Source of the DNA: Burkholderia diffusa
GTDB lineage: Bacteria; Pseudomonadota; Gammaproteobacteria; Burkholderiales; Burkholderiaceae
Reading direction: 5' to 3'
Length of the DNA: 64,000 bases
Assembly: GCF_902499115.1 (NCBI RefSeq)
Contig: NZ_CABVPN010000029.1
Location: 1-64,000 of the forward strand
Shown here: positions 1 to 7,982 of the stretch, piece by piece
Layout of the letters: each line of letters starts with the position of its first letter
How positions within the stretch are numbered: position 1 is the stretch's first letter
Made by a program: the position numbers and the translations under genes
Notes under the pieces: generated by a model
Told to the model about the DNA's origin: nothing
Seen by the model: only the letters and a program-made list of their open reading frames with translations
Database searches by the model: none

Positions 1-181
1 CTTCACTTCGGCATCCGGAATTTGCGCGTCAGCACCGCCGACAAGCTCGCGCGTTGGCCTATTAATCAGCGTTTCCCAAGCGCAACGGGTGCTGGTCTGC
101 AAAGATGCCGAACTCTGGTTCACCTGGAACGGGCAAGCTGAGTCTCCCGAAGCCGGGATCTTTACCGTAAGTGAGAAATGA
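1..181 (+). CDS. 3' end of an unidentified gene, cut by the window edge
   Basis: The frame beginning at base 2 stays open to a TGA at 179-181. That stop overlaps the ATG of the next gene as ATGA, the usual junction of a toxin gene with its immunity gene. The last 25 or so residues (KDAELWFTWNGQ region) look like real coding sequence. The first 70 bases read better in frame 1 (ADKLARWPINQ), so a frameshift near base 70 is possible. It may be the tail of an Rhs or other polymorphic toxin, judged only from context. The product is not recognised. Confidence 0.35.
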   Translation, partial: FTSASGICASAPPTSSRVGLLISVSQAQRVLVCKDAELWFTWNGQAESPEAGIFTVSEK

Positions 182-609
182 TGGCTAAAGCACGAGTGAT
201 AGGCACAACAGTAGATGCGATCCATGCAGCTGAGACGGAATTGGCGCGAACCTTGCCTAAGTCCTTCTCAGATTGGTTGTTGGACAACAACGGCAAAGCA
301 TTGGGCGCTCTGACTGTGTTTCCTGTATTCGATGCCCGCGATCCCCGCAAGACGTGGGAGTCGATAGTGCGTCACTTCAAAGGAGACTGGCAGGAGTGGC
401 AAGACAATTTCTCCGGTAGCTCTATCGACTTCTCTCAGTTGCTACCGTTTGCCGAATTCGGAACGGGCGATTACTACTGCTTCGACTACGGAACGCTTGG
501 CAACACCGGAGAGCCTGTTGTCGTTCTTTGGTCGCATGAGACAGGGCGGGCGTCGGCGATTGCAGACAGCTTCGCAGCCTTCTTAACCGTGCCCGGTCGC
601 CCTGGATAA
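178..609 (+). CDS. SMI1/KNR4 (SUKH) family protein, probable immunity protein
   Basis: This 143-residue cytoplasmic protein has the SUKH layout. An N-terminal helix carries the LPKSFSDWLLDNNG motif (about residues 24-37), and strands follow containing LLPFAEFGTGDYYCFDY (about 85-101) and PVVVLWSHETG (about 108-118). SUKH proteins act mainly as immunity proteins in bacterial polymorphic-toxin systems. The gene overlaps the preceding truncated frame by four bases and is closed by a hairpin terminator, as expected for the second gene of a toxin/immunity pair. A second ATG lies one codon downstream (181), so either start is possible. The family is fairly secure; the toxin it neutralises is not visible. 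Confidence 0.8.
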   Translation: MMAKARVIGTTVDAIHAAETELARTLPKSFSDWLLDNNGKALGALTVFPVFDARDPRKTWESIVRHFKGDWQEWQDNFSGSSIDFSQLLPFAEFGTGDYYCFDYGTLGNTGEPVVVLWSHETGRASAIADSFAAFLTVPGRPG

Positions 610-630
610 CGATAGACGCTCAAGCATCTT

Positions 631-660
631 GGGGCCGCTTATGCGGCCCCTGTTGTTTCT
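631..660 (+). terminator. Intrinsic terminator after the SUKH gene
   Basis: The stem GGGGCCGC / GCGGCCCC closes a four-base TTAT loop at 631-650 and is followed by the T-rich tract TGTTGTTTCT. It lies 21 bases after the stop codon at 609. Confidence 0.8.
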
Positions 661-708
661 GGGCGCGATACTCGATGTGGCTCGGAAATCGAACAATGTG
701 CACTTACT

Positions 709-734
709 CGTTTCTCCCCGATCGGGGAGAAACG
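709..734. repeat. 26-bp perfect palindrome
   Basis: CGTTTCTCCCCGA is followed immediately by its exact reverse complement with no loop. No T tract follows on either strand, so it is not an obvious terminator. It sits between the SUKH terminator and a degraded reverse-strand gene. It could be a protein-binding site or a junction left by rearrangement; the function is unknown. Confidence 0.6.
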
Positions 735-761
735 CAGCGGCGGCCGTCAGGATGGAGGCTG

Positions 762-1180
762 CTAGAAAAGCCGCTTTGCGACCTCGCGGCGAGCGTCGTC
801 GTTGAGGTGCATTTGCTGGATGCCGGCGATCGCGTGTTGCAGCCAGGTATCGGCAATGACGCGATGTTCGTCGTTCGTGTCGGCCGGCGCCGACGCCGAC
901 AATTGCTGAATTCCGATGCTGGCCGTCGCGGCGTCGTCGGGCTGATTTACAGCGGAAATATCGTGTTGGTCCAAAATGCACCACCCCTTGAAGTAGCACA
1001 GACATGACGCACGTACCAAACCGCGTGCGAAACGGTCGCTCAGCCAAGCGTGGCACGGGTTTGAGGCGCACCACATTCCTGAGCGGCGAGGTGTTGCCGT
1101 AGTGGTCGCGAATCGCGCAAAGCCAGAGCCGACGGGGCTTTGCGGCATGGTGCAGATTGCACCACAACAGATCAAGACAG
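762..1180 (-). pseudogene. Degraded, frameshifted gene of unknown function
   Basis: On the minus strand the segment 762-965 encodes a clean, G/C-ending-codon peptide (NQPDDAATASIGIQQL to VAKRLF, then TAG). Upstream of it (about 965-1180) another frame gives plausible coding sequence (RDHYGNTSPLRNVVRLKPV). The two parts sit in different frames with no convincing start, which suggests a decayed gene. The family is not recognised. Confidence 0.3.
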
Positions 1181-1920
1181 CGATAGTGTGGTCGTGTTGT
1201 AGCCTTTGCGTATCGATCGTGTATCCGAGCTGTATCCCGAGTGTAGCCCTGATGAAAACGACAGGCACGACGCATATGTTTACGGAGATGCAGACGCATT
1301 GCCGAACCATATGGTGCCCAAAGGGCGCAGCCCTTTGGAAACCGGGGGGGGGCTGTTGATGTTCCCACAGTGTTCCATCTGCGTTCAGTGAGTGCGCGCG
1401 ATGTTCCATCGACGTGCATCCATGTACCGGTCGTGTTCCCGTTGTGTTCCATCTGCGTTCGTTCGTCTGGGTTGGGAGGAGCAAGGAGAGCGATTGCAGG
1501 ATAGGCACGTGGTGCCAAATGTCCGACAAGGTCGATGTTGGAAAGCTCCCGCCCATGATGTGCCGACCTGTGAAAGGCCGAGAGGCGATACGTTGGTCGT
1601 GGGTGAGTGCATTTGGAAAAAGAAAACAGGCGTCCTCAACCTCGGCGGTCGCGTGGGGTGAGAGCGGCTAAGAGAAGGCGGGCATACCGCGCGAGTACGG
1701 TATCGAGCAGATCGGAGGTGGGCTTCTGCTTGGAACGCGGAAGCTGGCTGATGGGGACGTTTCAACGACACGCGTCGCAGCCAGCCGGCCTACCGTTATG
1801 ACTCGGTGGGCCGGCCGCCAGCACTGCCGCGCCCCGGCGCTAGCCAACCTGCTCAAGCAATGCGCCGACACCCACTGATCGAGAGCCGGGACCGGCGCTG
1901 TATCACACTTGATGACATTT
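1181..1920. other. No supportable gene; decayed intergenic DNA
   Basis: Open frames here overlap on both strands without family signatures. Visible structure is a perfect hairpin at 1318-1338 (CCAAAGGGC, GCA loop, GCCCTTTGG), a G tract just after it, a 17-bp direct repeat (GTGTTCCATCTGCGTTC at 1370-1386 and 1444-1460), and a scrap at 1846-1860 identical to 2106-2120 of the Rhs gene. The scrap suggests that Rhs DNA was once longer here. Confidence 0.5.
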
Positions 1921-1943
1921 TTCAGTGAGGACGCTTTCGTGCC

Positions 1944-3272
1944 ATGGGGCCGCGGAAGCCGGTGGCGTCAACTGTTCGACCCGGCCGATCAGAAAGCCGG
2001 CTCGGCCACGAGACCTTCGACTTCGGCCTGGCGAGCAACCTCATCGACCCGGAAACCCAGCGCGAAGCCGAGTGCCAGCGCATGCCGCGCATCAAGGCGC
2101 TGGATAACCTGCTCAAGCAATACGCGGGTACCCACTACCAGTACTACGCGCGCGGCAACCTCACGCAGCGTTGGCACAACGGTAAGGAAGGCCGCTTCAC
2201 CTGGGACCTGTTTGACCGCCTGACGCACTACGAAGACGATCGCCTGAAGGTCGACTACACCTACGACGCGCTTGGGCGGCGTCTGTCCAAGCACAGCCAG
2301 GCGCACTACGAGGAAAGAAGGGAAGCGGGCCCACACTGGAACCGCGCCGAGCGTGTGAAGCGCAACCGCGAGCTGCAATGCGGTTTCACGCTATATGGCT
2401 GGGACGGGGACACGCTGGCGTGGGAGAGCAAGATCGCCGACGAGGACGGCTTTGGCGCACGCACCACGCACTATGTGTACGAGCCAGGCAGCTTCGTGCC
2501 GGTGGCGCAGGCGGTGCGCGAGGAAGCCATCGAATTGCTGGACCAGCCCGAGTACGGCGATTACTACCGGCAGGATGAAGACCCGCTGTGGTTGCCGCCG
2601 CCGCCCGCACCAGCCATCGACAGAGTGGCGTGGTACCAGTGCGATCACCTCGGCACGCCGCAGGAGCTCACTGACGAGCACAGCGAGATTGCGTGGAGCG
2701 CGGAGTACCGCGCGTGGGGTGTCGCGCAGGAGACGATCCGCAAGGCCTCGGGGAAGGCACTGATCGCCAACCCCATCCGCTTCCAGGGGCAGTACCATGA
2801 CCATGAGTCGGGGCTGCATTACAACCGGCATCGGTACTATGATCCAGCTACGGGGCGGTTCGTATCGAAGGATCCGATCGGGCTGGCGGGCGGGGTCAAC
2901 GCCTTCCAGTACGCGCCGAATCCGACGCTCTGGACCGATCCTCTTGGTTTAGCGAGAAAGTGTAATTCATGTCCGGGTAAGGATGACCGCCAATGCGATG
3001 AAGTGCACGATGACTACAATCAAGCGATGAATAGTGCCCTTGATTTTACGAAGATTACAGCAAAGAGAGCTATTCCAAATCCAGCCAAATTCGGCTCTCA
3101 GCGCTTTAACGGAAGGCGTGCTCCCGATGAATATCGAGGATTTCGTGTTGAGCACGATGAAAGGCATGGTGCTCACATCAACATCTTCAACGGGAAAGGG
3201 AACGAAAAAACGATCTGCTTTAATGCATCTGGAAAGACGGTTGCCAAGATAGTCAAGAGGTTCAATAGATGA
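1944..3272 (+). CDS. Truncated Rhs protein: core end plus variable C-terminal tip (CT1)
   Basis: The translation (442 residues from the first ATG) is the C-terminal part of an Rhs/YD-repeat protein. It has YD-type repeats (YTYDALGRRLSKHSQ), the WYQCDHLGTPQEL segment and the hallmark RYYDPATGRFVSKDPIGLAGG followed by NPTLWTDPLGLA. Full Rhs proteins are usually well over 1,000 residues with an encapsulating core and an N-terminal delivery region; both are absent. After PLGLA (about residue 345) comes a tip of roughly 100 residues, AT-richer than the core, ending in a segment with HGAHINIFNGKGN. The tip occupies the toxin position but its activity is not recognised. It overlaps the next gene by ATGA. 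It may be an unexpressed store of a toxin tip rather than an active effector. Confidence 0.7.
   Translation: MGPRKPVASTVRPGRSESRLGHETFDFGLASNLIDPETQREAECQRMPRIKALDNLLKQYAGTHYQYYARGNLTQRWHNGKEGRFTWDLFDRLTHYEDDRLKVDYTYDALGRRLSKHSQAHYEERREAGPHWNRAERVKRNRELQCGFTLYGWDGDTLAWESKIADEDGFGARTTHYVYEPGSFVPVAQAVREEAIELLDQPEYGDYYRQDEDPLWLPPPPAPAIDRVAWYQCDHLGTPQELTDEHSEIAWSAEYRAWGVAQETIRKASGKALIANPIRFQGQYHDHESGLHYNRHRYYDPATGRFVSKDPIGLAGGVNAFQYAPNPTLWTDPLGLARKCNSCPGKDDRQCDEVHDDYNQAMNSALDFTKITAKRAIPNPAKFGSQRFNGRRAPDEYRGFRVEHDERHGAHINIFNGKGNEKTICFNASGKTVAKIVKRFNR
2382..2591 (+). repeat. 210-bp Rhs core repeat, copy 1
   Basis: Nearly identical to 6181-6390 (constant offset 3,799). It covers the Rhs core from the LYGWDGDTLAWESK region to YYRQDEDPLW. 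The direct orientation allows recombination that would delete or exchange the tips in between. Confidence 0.85.
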
Positions 3273-3667
3273 TCTTCTCTAGTGAATGTGCTAATTATGT
3301 TGCCGCCCACTCATGTGCTCGGGGTGAAGAAAGGCAGATGCTTGATATGCTCAGGAAATCTCTTCCTGCGAGTTCGTCGTCTATCGACTGGAGTCGCATT
3401 ATTAAGAAGAAAGAGGTAAATGGTGTTGATCGAGCACGATTAAGTAATGAGCTGAAAGTTCTTTCGACTTCTATGGGGGCGGCGATAACTGACGTTTTTT
3501 ATGTATTCAATTTGGACGATGCTGTCCCGGCACTTAAGACAAGCTTGTCAGAATGGCTGAGGTTTGTGAGTGAGCTGGATTTTGTAGATACGATATTTTT
3601 ATCGAAATCTGGCAAGCTCATTATTCATTGGGATTTCTATATGAATCTGCACGCGACAACCATATAA
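3269..3667 (+). CDS. Putative immunity protein for Rhs tip CT1
   Basis: A 132-residue AT-rich gene starting inside the stop codon of the Rhs tip (ATGA overlap), as cognate immunity genes often do. It predicts a small soluble protein without a signal peptide or clear membrane helix, mostly helical at the N-terminus (ERQMLDMLRKSL). No family motif was recognised. The role is inferred only from position, size and base composition. The first in-frame ATG is the overlapping one and no better start is visible. Confidence 0.6.
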   Translation: MIFSSECANYVAAHSCARGEERQMLDMLRKSLPASSSSIDWSRIIKKKEVNGVDRARLSNELKVLSTSMGAAITDVFYVFNLDDAVPALKTSLSEWLRFVSELDFVDTIFLSKSGKLIIHWDFYMNLHATTI

Positions 3668-4011
3668 GTGGGCTGGATGTGCGTCACTAACCCGAAGGGC
3701 TGCTAATGAGCGGGTCTTCCCGGCTTCGGCGCTTGGGATGACGCGGAGGAGGCGATCAGCGATGTGGCTCGCAAGCCCGAGGTCGTGAATCCGCTGTACT
3801 TGGTTGTGGCACGACTACGATTGAGTAGCGGACCAACTTCTGCATACTGCCGAGCGACGCCGATATGCTACGTAGCACAAGGCGAGGCGGAGAGTCGGTC
3901 AACACTCGATAGCGTCACGACGACGAGTGCACTCTGCGTCAGCGCACGAGATTATGGGCAATCGTTAGGGTACTGGTACCGAGTGGTAGACGGGTCTTCA
4001 CTATAACCTAT
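3668..4011 (+). other. Spacer between Rhs tip cassettes, no gene seen
   Basis: No frame has a ribosome-binding site plus a recognisable product. A short stretch at about 3735-3800 (DAEEAISDVARKPEVVNPLY) reads like a coding remnant but is broken on both sides. A long in-frame run leads into the next Rhs tip from 3913 without a start codon. Confidence 0.4.
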
Positions 4012-4509
4012 AACCTGTATCGGTACTATGATCCCACCGTTGGACGCTACCTCTCGAAAGATCCGATTGGGCTTGCAGGCGGGATCAACGTCTATCAATA
4101 CGCACCCAATCCGACGGGGTGGGTTGATCCGCTTGGCTTATCCGGTTTTGAACCTAAGGGTATAACTAGCGGAACTGTCTTTAGAAATGCATCGGGAACC
4201 CCCGATAGCCTGACTCCGCGCTTAGGAAAAGACACGACCCGAATCGATGGGAAAGAGCCGGGCTTGTCGGCAGCCACTTCGGAAGCGGGATTGGACAGAG
4301 GGAAATATGTTGAGCTGGACGTCGGAAAGCTTTGTTCGTTCGGGCTTCAAGCGACGCATGATAAACCGAATGGTCACGTGACCATTCGACCGATAAACGA
4401 TCCGATCGATTCCAAATTGACAGACTGGGCGAAGTCCAGAGGAAGCGGCTCGACGCATTCTCTGACAGAAGGTATATTGGAAGCAGTCACTGGTCGGGGG
4501 AAAAAGTGA
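4012..4509 (+). pseudogene. Displaced Rhs C-terminal tip (CT2), no start codon
   Basis: The frame enters at NLYRYYDPTVGRYLSKDP, continues through GGINVYQYAPNP and WVDPLGLSG, then runs into a tip of about 115 residues (GTVFRNASGTPDSLTPRLG region; later NGHVTIRPIND and GSGSTHSLTEG). This is the conserved Rhs junction followed by a new putative toxin domain, without the core that would deliver it. No ATG occurs before 4264. Such orphan tips are known as silent cassettes that can recombine onto a full Rhs gene. The toxin activity is not identified. Confidence 0.65.
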
Positions 4510-4844
4510 TGGCGATAGATATTAAATCCTATTTGTCAGACTATGTAGCAAGGGTAGAATGTGCCATTGAAAAGAGGGTCAAGATTGAGTCATCGAATTC
4601 AGGGTTTTACCAAAACTCTCTCGGCGGCACGGCATACGTAAGCTTCTACCCAATGGAGATCGATCTAACACTTGATCTGACAGGTATGGGTGATAAATAT
4701 AGAGTAACCGTCGATCTGACGGATCAAGAGGGAAAATTGATTTCCGGAGATATTTTTAAATTCGACGGGAATTCAGAGTATTTGTGCATGGAGCTTGACG
4801 CGTTCTTCTCTGATTTGGTTAAGTTGGTTTCGGATCGTCTTTAA
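4506..4844 (+). CDS. Putative immunity protein for Rhs tip CT2
   Basis: A 112-residue gene whose ATG overlaps the CT2 stop (ATGA). The acidic protein has an amphipathic N-terminus (DIKSYLSDYVARVECAIEKR) followed by alternating strands (MEIDLTLDLTG, YRVTVDLTD), and no signal peptide. The local DNA is clearly AT-richer than the chromosomal genes to the right. A GC-rich hairpin terminator follows. The immunity role is inferred from position; the family is not recognised. Confidence 0.6.
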   Translation: MMAIDIKSYLSDYVARVECAIEKRVKIESSNSGFYQNSLGGTAYVSFYPMEIDLTLDLTGMGDKYRVTVDLTDQEGKLISGDIFKFDGNSEYLCMELDAFFSDLVKLVSDRL

Positions 4845-4854
4845 ATGAATGAGA

Positions 4855-4880
4855 GGGCCGCGTCAGCGGCCCCTCGTTCG
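4855..4880 (+). terminator. Probable terminator after immunity gene 2
   Basis: GGGCCGC (4855-4861), loop GTCA, GCGGCCC (4866-4872), then CTCGTTCG. The stem-loop closely resembles the one after the SUKH gene, so both cassettes end in the same way. Confidence 0.6.
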
Positions 4881-4882
4881 TC

Positions 4883-5385
4883 TACAACCGGCATCGGTAC
4901 TGCGATCCACAAGCGGTAGGTTTGTATCGAAAGACCCCATCAGATTGAAGGGGGGTATCAACGTATATCAATATGCGTCCAATCCGATACAGTGGATCGA
5001 CCCATTGGGGTTGTCAGGATACGACGTTTCTGCCAATACCGCCGGGCCGGATACTTTGGCGCGAGGGGCACATGTCAATGTAAGCGGTCCTGGACTGCCG
5101 CCTAGCGGGCGGCATATTACGTTGACGCCTAACGCAGACGGAAGCCATGTGGATCTGGGGCCGGCGGATAAAGCCACGCGCAATATGTCCGAGTCTCAAT
5201 GGAAGAAAGTATGTAGCTGCGATGTCAAATGCCTCGACAAAGCAAGGAACGTTGATCGTTTGGCCAAGGCTTCACAGGCCGGCGTGGACGCATGTCCAAA
5301 TTCAAATCGAGCATCAGAACTCAAAAAGGTTACTGAGATTCTCGGCAAGCATGGTGCATCTGGGACGAATCCTATTTCTAAGTAA
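4883..5385 (+). pseudogene. Displaced, frameshifted Rhs C-terminal tip (CT3)
   Basis: The Rhs junction is recognisable as YNRHRYCDP in one frame (4883-4909), then GRFVSKDPIRLKGGINVYQYASNP in another from about 4915. A base has therefore been lost inside the RYYDP-to-SKDP motif. From 4918 the frame is open through WIDPLGLSG into a tip of about 120 residues (LARGAHVNVSGPG, GRHITLTPNADGSHVDLG, three Cys near VCSCDVKC). The tip sequence is intact although it can no longer be translated from an Rhs core. The function is unknown. Confidence 0.65.
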
Positions 5386-5391
5386 ACAGAG

Positions 5392-5973
5392 ATGGCAATT
5401 TATTTTTATGAAATTATTGATGTGCTGCTGCAATCTAATGGCGATGATCCAGGCAGGTTGATCCGCGGTGAGGATGGCGATAAGTCGCAGCTCGAGGATC
5501 GAGGCTACGATGTTGTGGGGAAAATTCCCGATTTCCATTTGTACGAGAAGTATATACATGTAAATCATAGGAATATGGAAATTAATTCTCTGTATAAGTT
5601 GTATTATCTTGGTGAAACTTATATTGGTAGCTCTGTCGACTTTGGGCCGGGCGTAAGGTTGATGGCTTTGCTTAAGCGAATTTGGGATGGGGTTCAATTA
5701 AGTTTGCTGAGGGACGATGTTCATCTTTATTTTTCTGACGACAAAAAAGATGGTGCAATTGTGTTGGGTCAGTACTCTGTTATCCGGTTTGGCCGAAGAA
5801 ATGTAAGATCTGGGTATGCTGTGGTGGGCGTGGATTATGCGTCCGTTGGAAATGAAAAGTTAATAACGGGGAGTATAGGGGCGGCAATGGATATGCTCGA
5901 TGAGCGGCCGTTGGGTAGTTTGAGGAAGTATTCTTCTGAATACGGAAAATTGATCAATTTCTACTTCGGCTGA
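5392..5973 (+). CDS. Putative immunity protein for Rhs tip CT3
   Basis: A 193-residue gene starting six bases after the CT3 stop. It is strongly AT-rich, rich in Tyr, Asp and Gly, and predicts a soluble protein. No family was recognised. Its place directly behind an Rhs tip makes an immunity role likely. It is longer than the other two candidate immunity genes. Confidence 0.6.
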   Translation: MAIYFYEIIDVLLQSNGDDPGRLIRGEDGDKSQLEDRGYDVVGKIPDFHLYEKYIHVNHRNMEINSLYKLYYLGETYIGSSVDFGPGVRLMALLKRIWDGVQLSLLRDDVHLYFSDDKKDGAIVLGQYSVIRFGRRNVRSGYAVVGVDYASVGNEKLITGSIGAAMDMLDERPLGSLRKYSSEYGKLINFYFG

Positions 5974-5991
5974 TTAAGCTGATGTGAAGCG

Positions 5992-6410
5992 TGGTACGAG
6001 TGGGACAGCTTCGATCGACTGGTACGGTTCGGCAACGGCCGGGTATCGGTGCGCTACTGGTACGATGCGCTGGGGCGACGGGTGAGGAAGGAATCGAACG
6101 CGCAGGTGAGATACAGTGCCAGTGACGGCAGTGGTTACCGGGAAGCGGAGACGGCGCGGCTGAACGCGGAGCACGGCTATGGTTTGACGCTGTACGGCTG
6201 GGACGGCGACACGCTGGCGTGGGAGAGCAAGATCGCCGACGAGGACGGCTTCGGCGCACGCACCACGCACTATGTGTACGAGCCGGGCAGCTTTGTGCCG
6301 GTGGCGCAGGCGGTGCGCGAGGAAGCCATCGAATTGCTCGACCAGCCGGAGTACGGCGACTACTACCGGCAGGATGAAGACCCGCTGTGGGGCCCTCCGC
6401 CGCCGTGCAG
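5992..6410 (+). pseudogene. Rhs core fragment, truncated at both ends
   Basis: The frame reads WYEWDSFDRLVRFGNG, then YWYDALGRRVRKES and the LYGWDGDTLAWESK to YYRQDEDPLW segment shared with the first Rhs fragment. It begins abruptly 18 bases after the CT3 immunity stop and ends at 6390-6410, where Rhs similarity gives way to unrelated DNA. It lacks the RYYDP junction and any tip, so it is a broken core piece that probably faced a different tip before rearrangement. Confidence 0.7.
6181..6390 (+). repeat. 210-bp Rhs core repeat, copy 2
   Basis: Near-identical copy of 2382-2591 in the same orientation, marking the right flank of the cassette array. Confidence 0.85.
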
Positions 6411-6674
6411 CATGGGAGTTGACACTGGGCTTCGCAGGGCGGCGGTCAGTGACGTTTCTATTTCGCGACGTGCAACGTCATGAATTTCCGAGAGTTTCGT
6501 ATCGTTCATCGTTCGGTCGACGACGACCGGCGCAGTGACGTCCTTATTTCGCAAACGGTGACAACTTTACTTTGTTCTGTGGCTACGTGTATGGCCCGCG
6601 GTCGCCGGATGACCTCGGGCCGCTTCACTTTTCATGAAGATGCGGATCGCTGTCGCGCACCTTCGTGACGCAAG
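6411..6674. mobile_element. Possible insertion-sequence end remnant; no gene
   Basis: Rhs similarity stops here. Two related 20-mers occur 86 bases apart (6447-6466 CAGTGACGTTTCTATTTCGC; 6533-6552, three mismatches). Repeated internal end sequences of this kind resemble the multiple terminal repeats of IS21-type elements, but no transposase is left. A short open frame at 6480-6668 has no support. Confidence 0.25.
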
Positions 6675-7922
6675 CTACTCCACCACCTTGAACACCCGGT
6701 TCTTCTCGATCATACCGGCTTTCGGCAGCTTGCCGTCATCGTGGGCCTCGGGCCGCAGATGCCGCTCGTCGAGCGTCGGCCCCGTATAGCGGCTGCGTGG
6801 CCGGATCACCTTGCCGACGCGCAGTTGCTCGATGCAGTGTGCGAGCAGCCCGACACTGCGCGCGATCGCAAACAACCCGAATGCCGCATCGGTCGGCAAT
6901 TGAAGCTGTACCGCTAGCATCACAAGCGCGACGTCGATGGTCGGCCGCTGGCCGGTGAGCGTCGTGACCTTATCGACAAAGTACCCGAGTTCGGTGGGCG
7001 GATCGAGTCGCGCGAGCAGCGCAGCGGCGCGCGGATCGCCGTCGGGGTAAAGATGGTGACCGAAACCTGGAATCGGGATCGCGGACTTCAGGTGATGATC
7101 GACCACGCGCTCGGCGCCGAGCCGTTCAACGTCGTCGAACACGGCACGCACGCGCCCCGACGCGTCGCCGTGCAGCGGGCCCGACAATGTCGTGAGGCCC
7201 GTCAGCAGGCAGCCAGCGAGGGACGCGCCGGTCGACGCGGTGATGCGTGCGGCGAACGCCGAACTCGTGATCTCGTGATCGGCGACCAGCACCATCGCAC
7301 GGCGCAGCAGGTCCGCGCCATGGTCGTCGAGGCCCCAGCCGGCCGCGAGCCGCTGATGGATCCAGGGCCGCCCCGCATCGGCATCGTCGTACGCGCCGAA
7401 CGCGCGCGACACGATCGCGACGAGCTGTCCGGCCTCGGTGTGCAGCGCGCTGTCGAGCCGGCCGAGCGTCGAGTGACCGTGCGCGGCCAGTGTCGCGAGC
7501 ATCGTGAACGCGCATTGCCGATCGCGCTCGCTGGGCGGCAACGCAACCGCCGGCGCGTTGAACGACACAGGCGTGGTGGCTTGCCACAGCAGCGCGGCCG
7601 TTTCCTCGAGCGTGGCGGTGTCCGCGAGTTGAATGCTGTCGCGGCCGCGATACCACGCGCGGCCCTTGGAGAAGGTGGTGATGCCGCTGTAGATGCACGG
7701 CTCGGCGCCGAAGATCGTGCTGGCCGCCAGCGCTGCCCGCTTGCGGCCGACCTGTTTCTTGCGGCACAGCGCGACCACGTCGTCGGCGCGATACAGGCTC
7801 TTGCGCGGATCGTCGGGATCCTGCATCACGGCGATGCTGCCGCGGCTCGCATACGCATAGATGGTCTGCGCCCGCACGCCCAGCCGCCGCGCCGCTTCCG
7901 TCAGGGTGATCCAGTTCTGCAT
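6675..7922 (-). CDS. Citrate synthase family protein with MerR-like N-terminal helix-turn-helix
   Basis: The 415-residue protein has two parts. Residues 1-55 are a MerR-like head (TLTEAARRLGVRAQTIYAY) with an SLYRADDVVAL segment. Residues 75-415 match citrate synthase: ADHEITSS (H216), GPLHGDAS (H251), PGFGHHLYPDGDPR (H289) and the Asp of TIDVALVML (D330), which correspond to the catalytic His/His/Asp set and substrate histidines. Ordinary citrate synthases lack the HTH head. It is the last gene of a likely operon with SDR, MFS and VOC genes, which favours a special condensation or lyase step in a catabolic route over the main TCA enzyme. Whether the HTH binds DNA or is a structural relic cannot be told. 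Confidence 0.8.
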   Translation of the reverse strand: MQNWITLTEAARRLGVRAQTIYAYASRGSIAVMQDPDDPRKSLYRADDVVALCRKKQVGRKRAALAASTIFGAEPCIYSGITTFSKGRAWYRGRDSIQLADTATLEETAALLWQATTPVSFNAPAVALPPSERDRQCAFTMLATLAAHGHSTLGRLDSALHTEAGQLVAIVSRAFGAYDDADAGRPWIHQRLAAGWGLDDHGADLLRRAMVLVADHEITSSAFAARITASTGASLAGCLLTGLTTLSGPLHGDASGRVRAVFDDVERLGAERVVDHHLKSAIPIPGFGHHLYPDGDPRAAALLARLDPPTELGYFVDKVTTLTGQRPTIDVALVMLAVQLQLPTDAAFGLFAIARSVGLLAHCIEQLRVGKVIRPRSRYTGPTLDERHLRPEAHDDGKLPKAGMIEKNRVFKVVE

Positions 7923-7982
7923 GGCGTGTCGTGAATCAGATGCGGCCGGCGACCGGCCGCTTCCGACGACTATAGACCGGGT

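Noticed and set aside
1370..1460. Two copies of GTGTTCCATCTGCGTTC considered as a CRISPR or iteron pair
   Set aside because: Only two copies, no regular spacing or further units, no cas or replication genes nearby.
3764..4006. Possible 80-residue gene between Rhs cassettes
   Set aside because: Begins with a weak GTG, has no ribosome site and no protein-like pattern after the first 20 codons.
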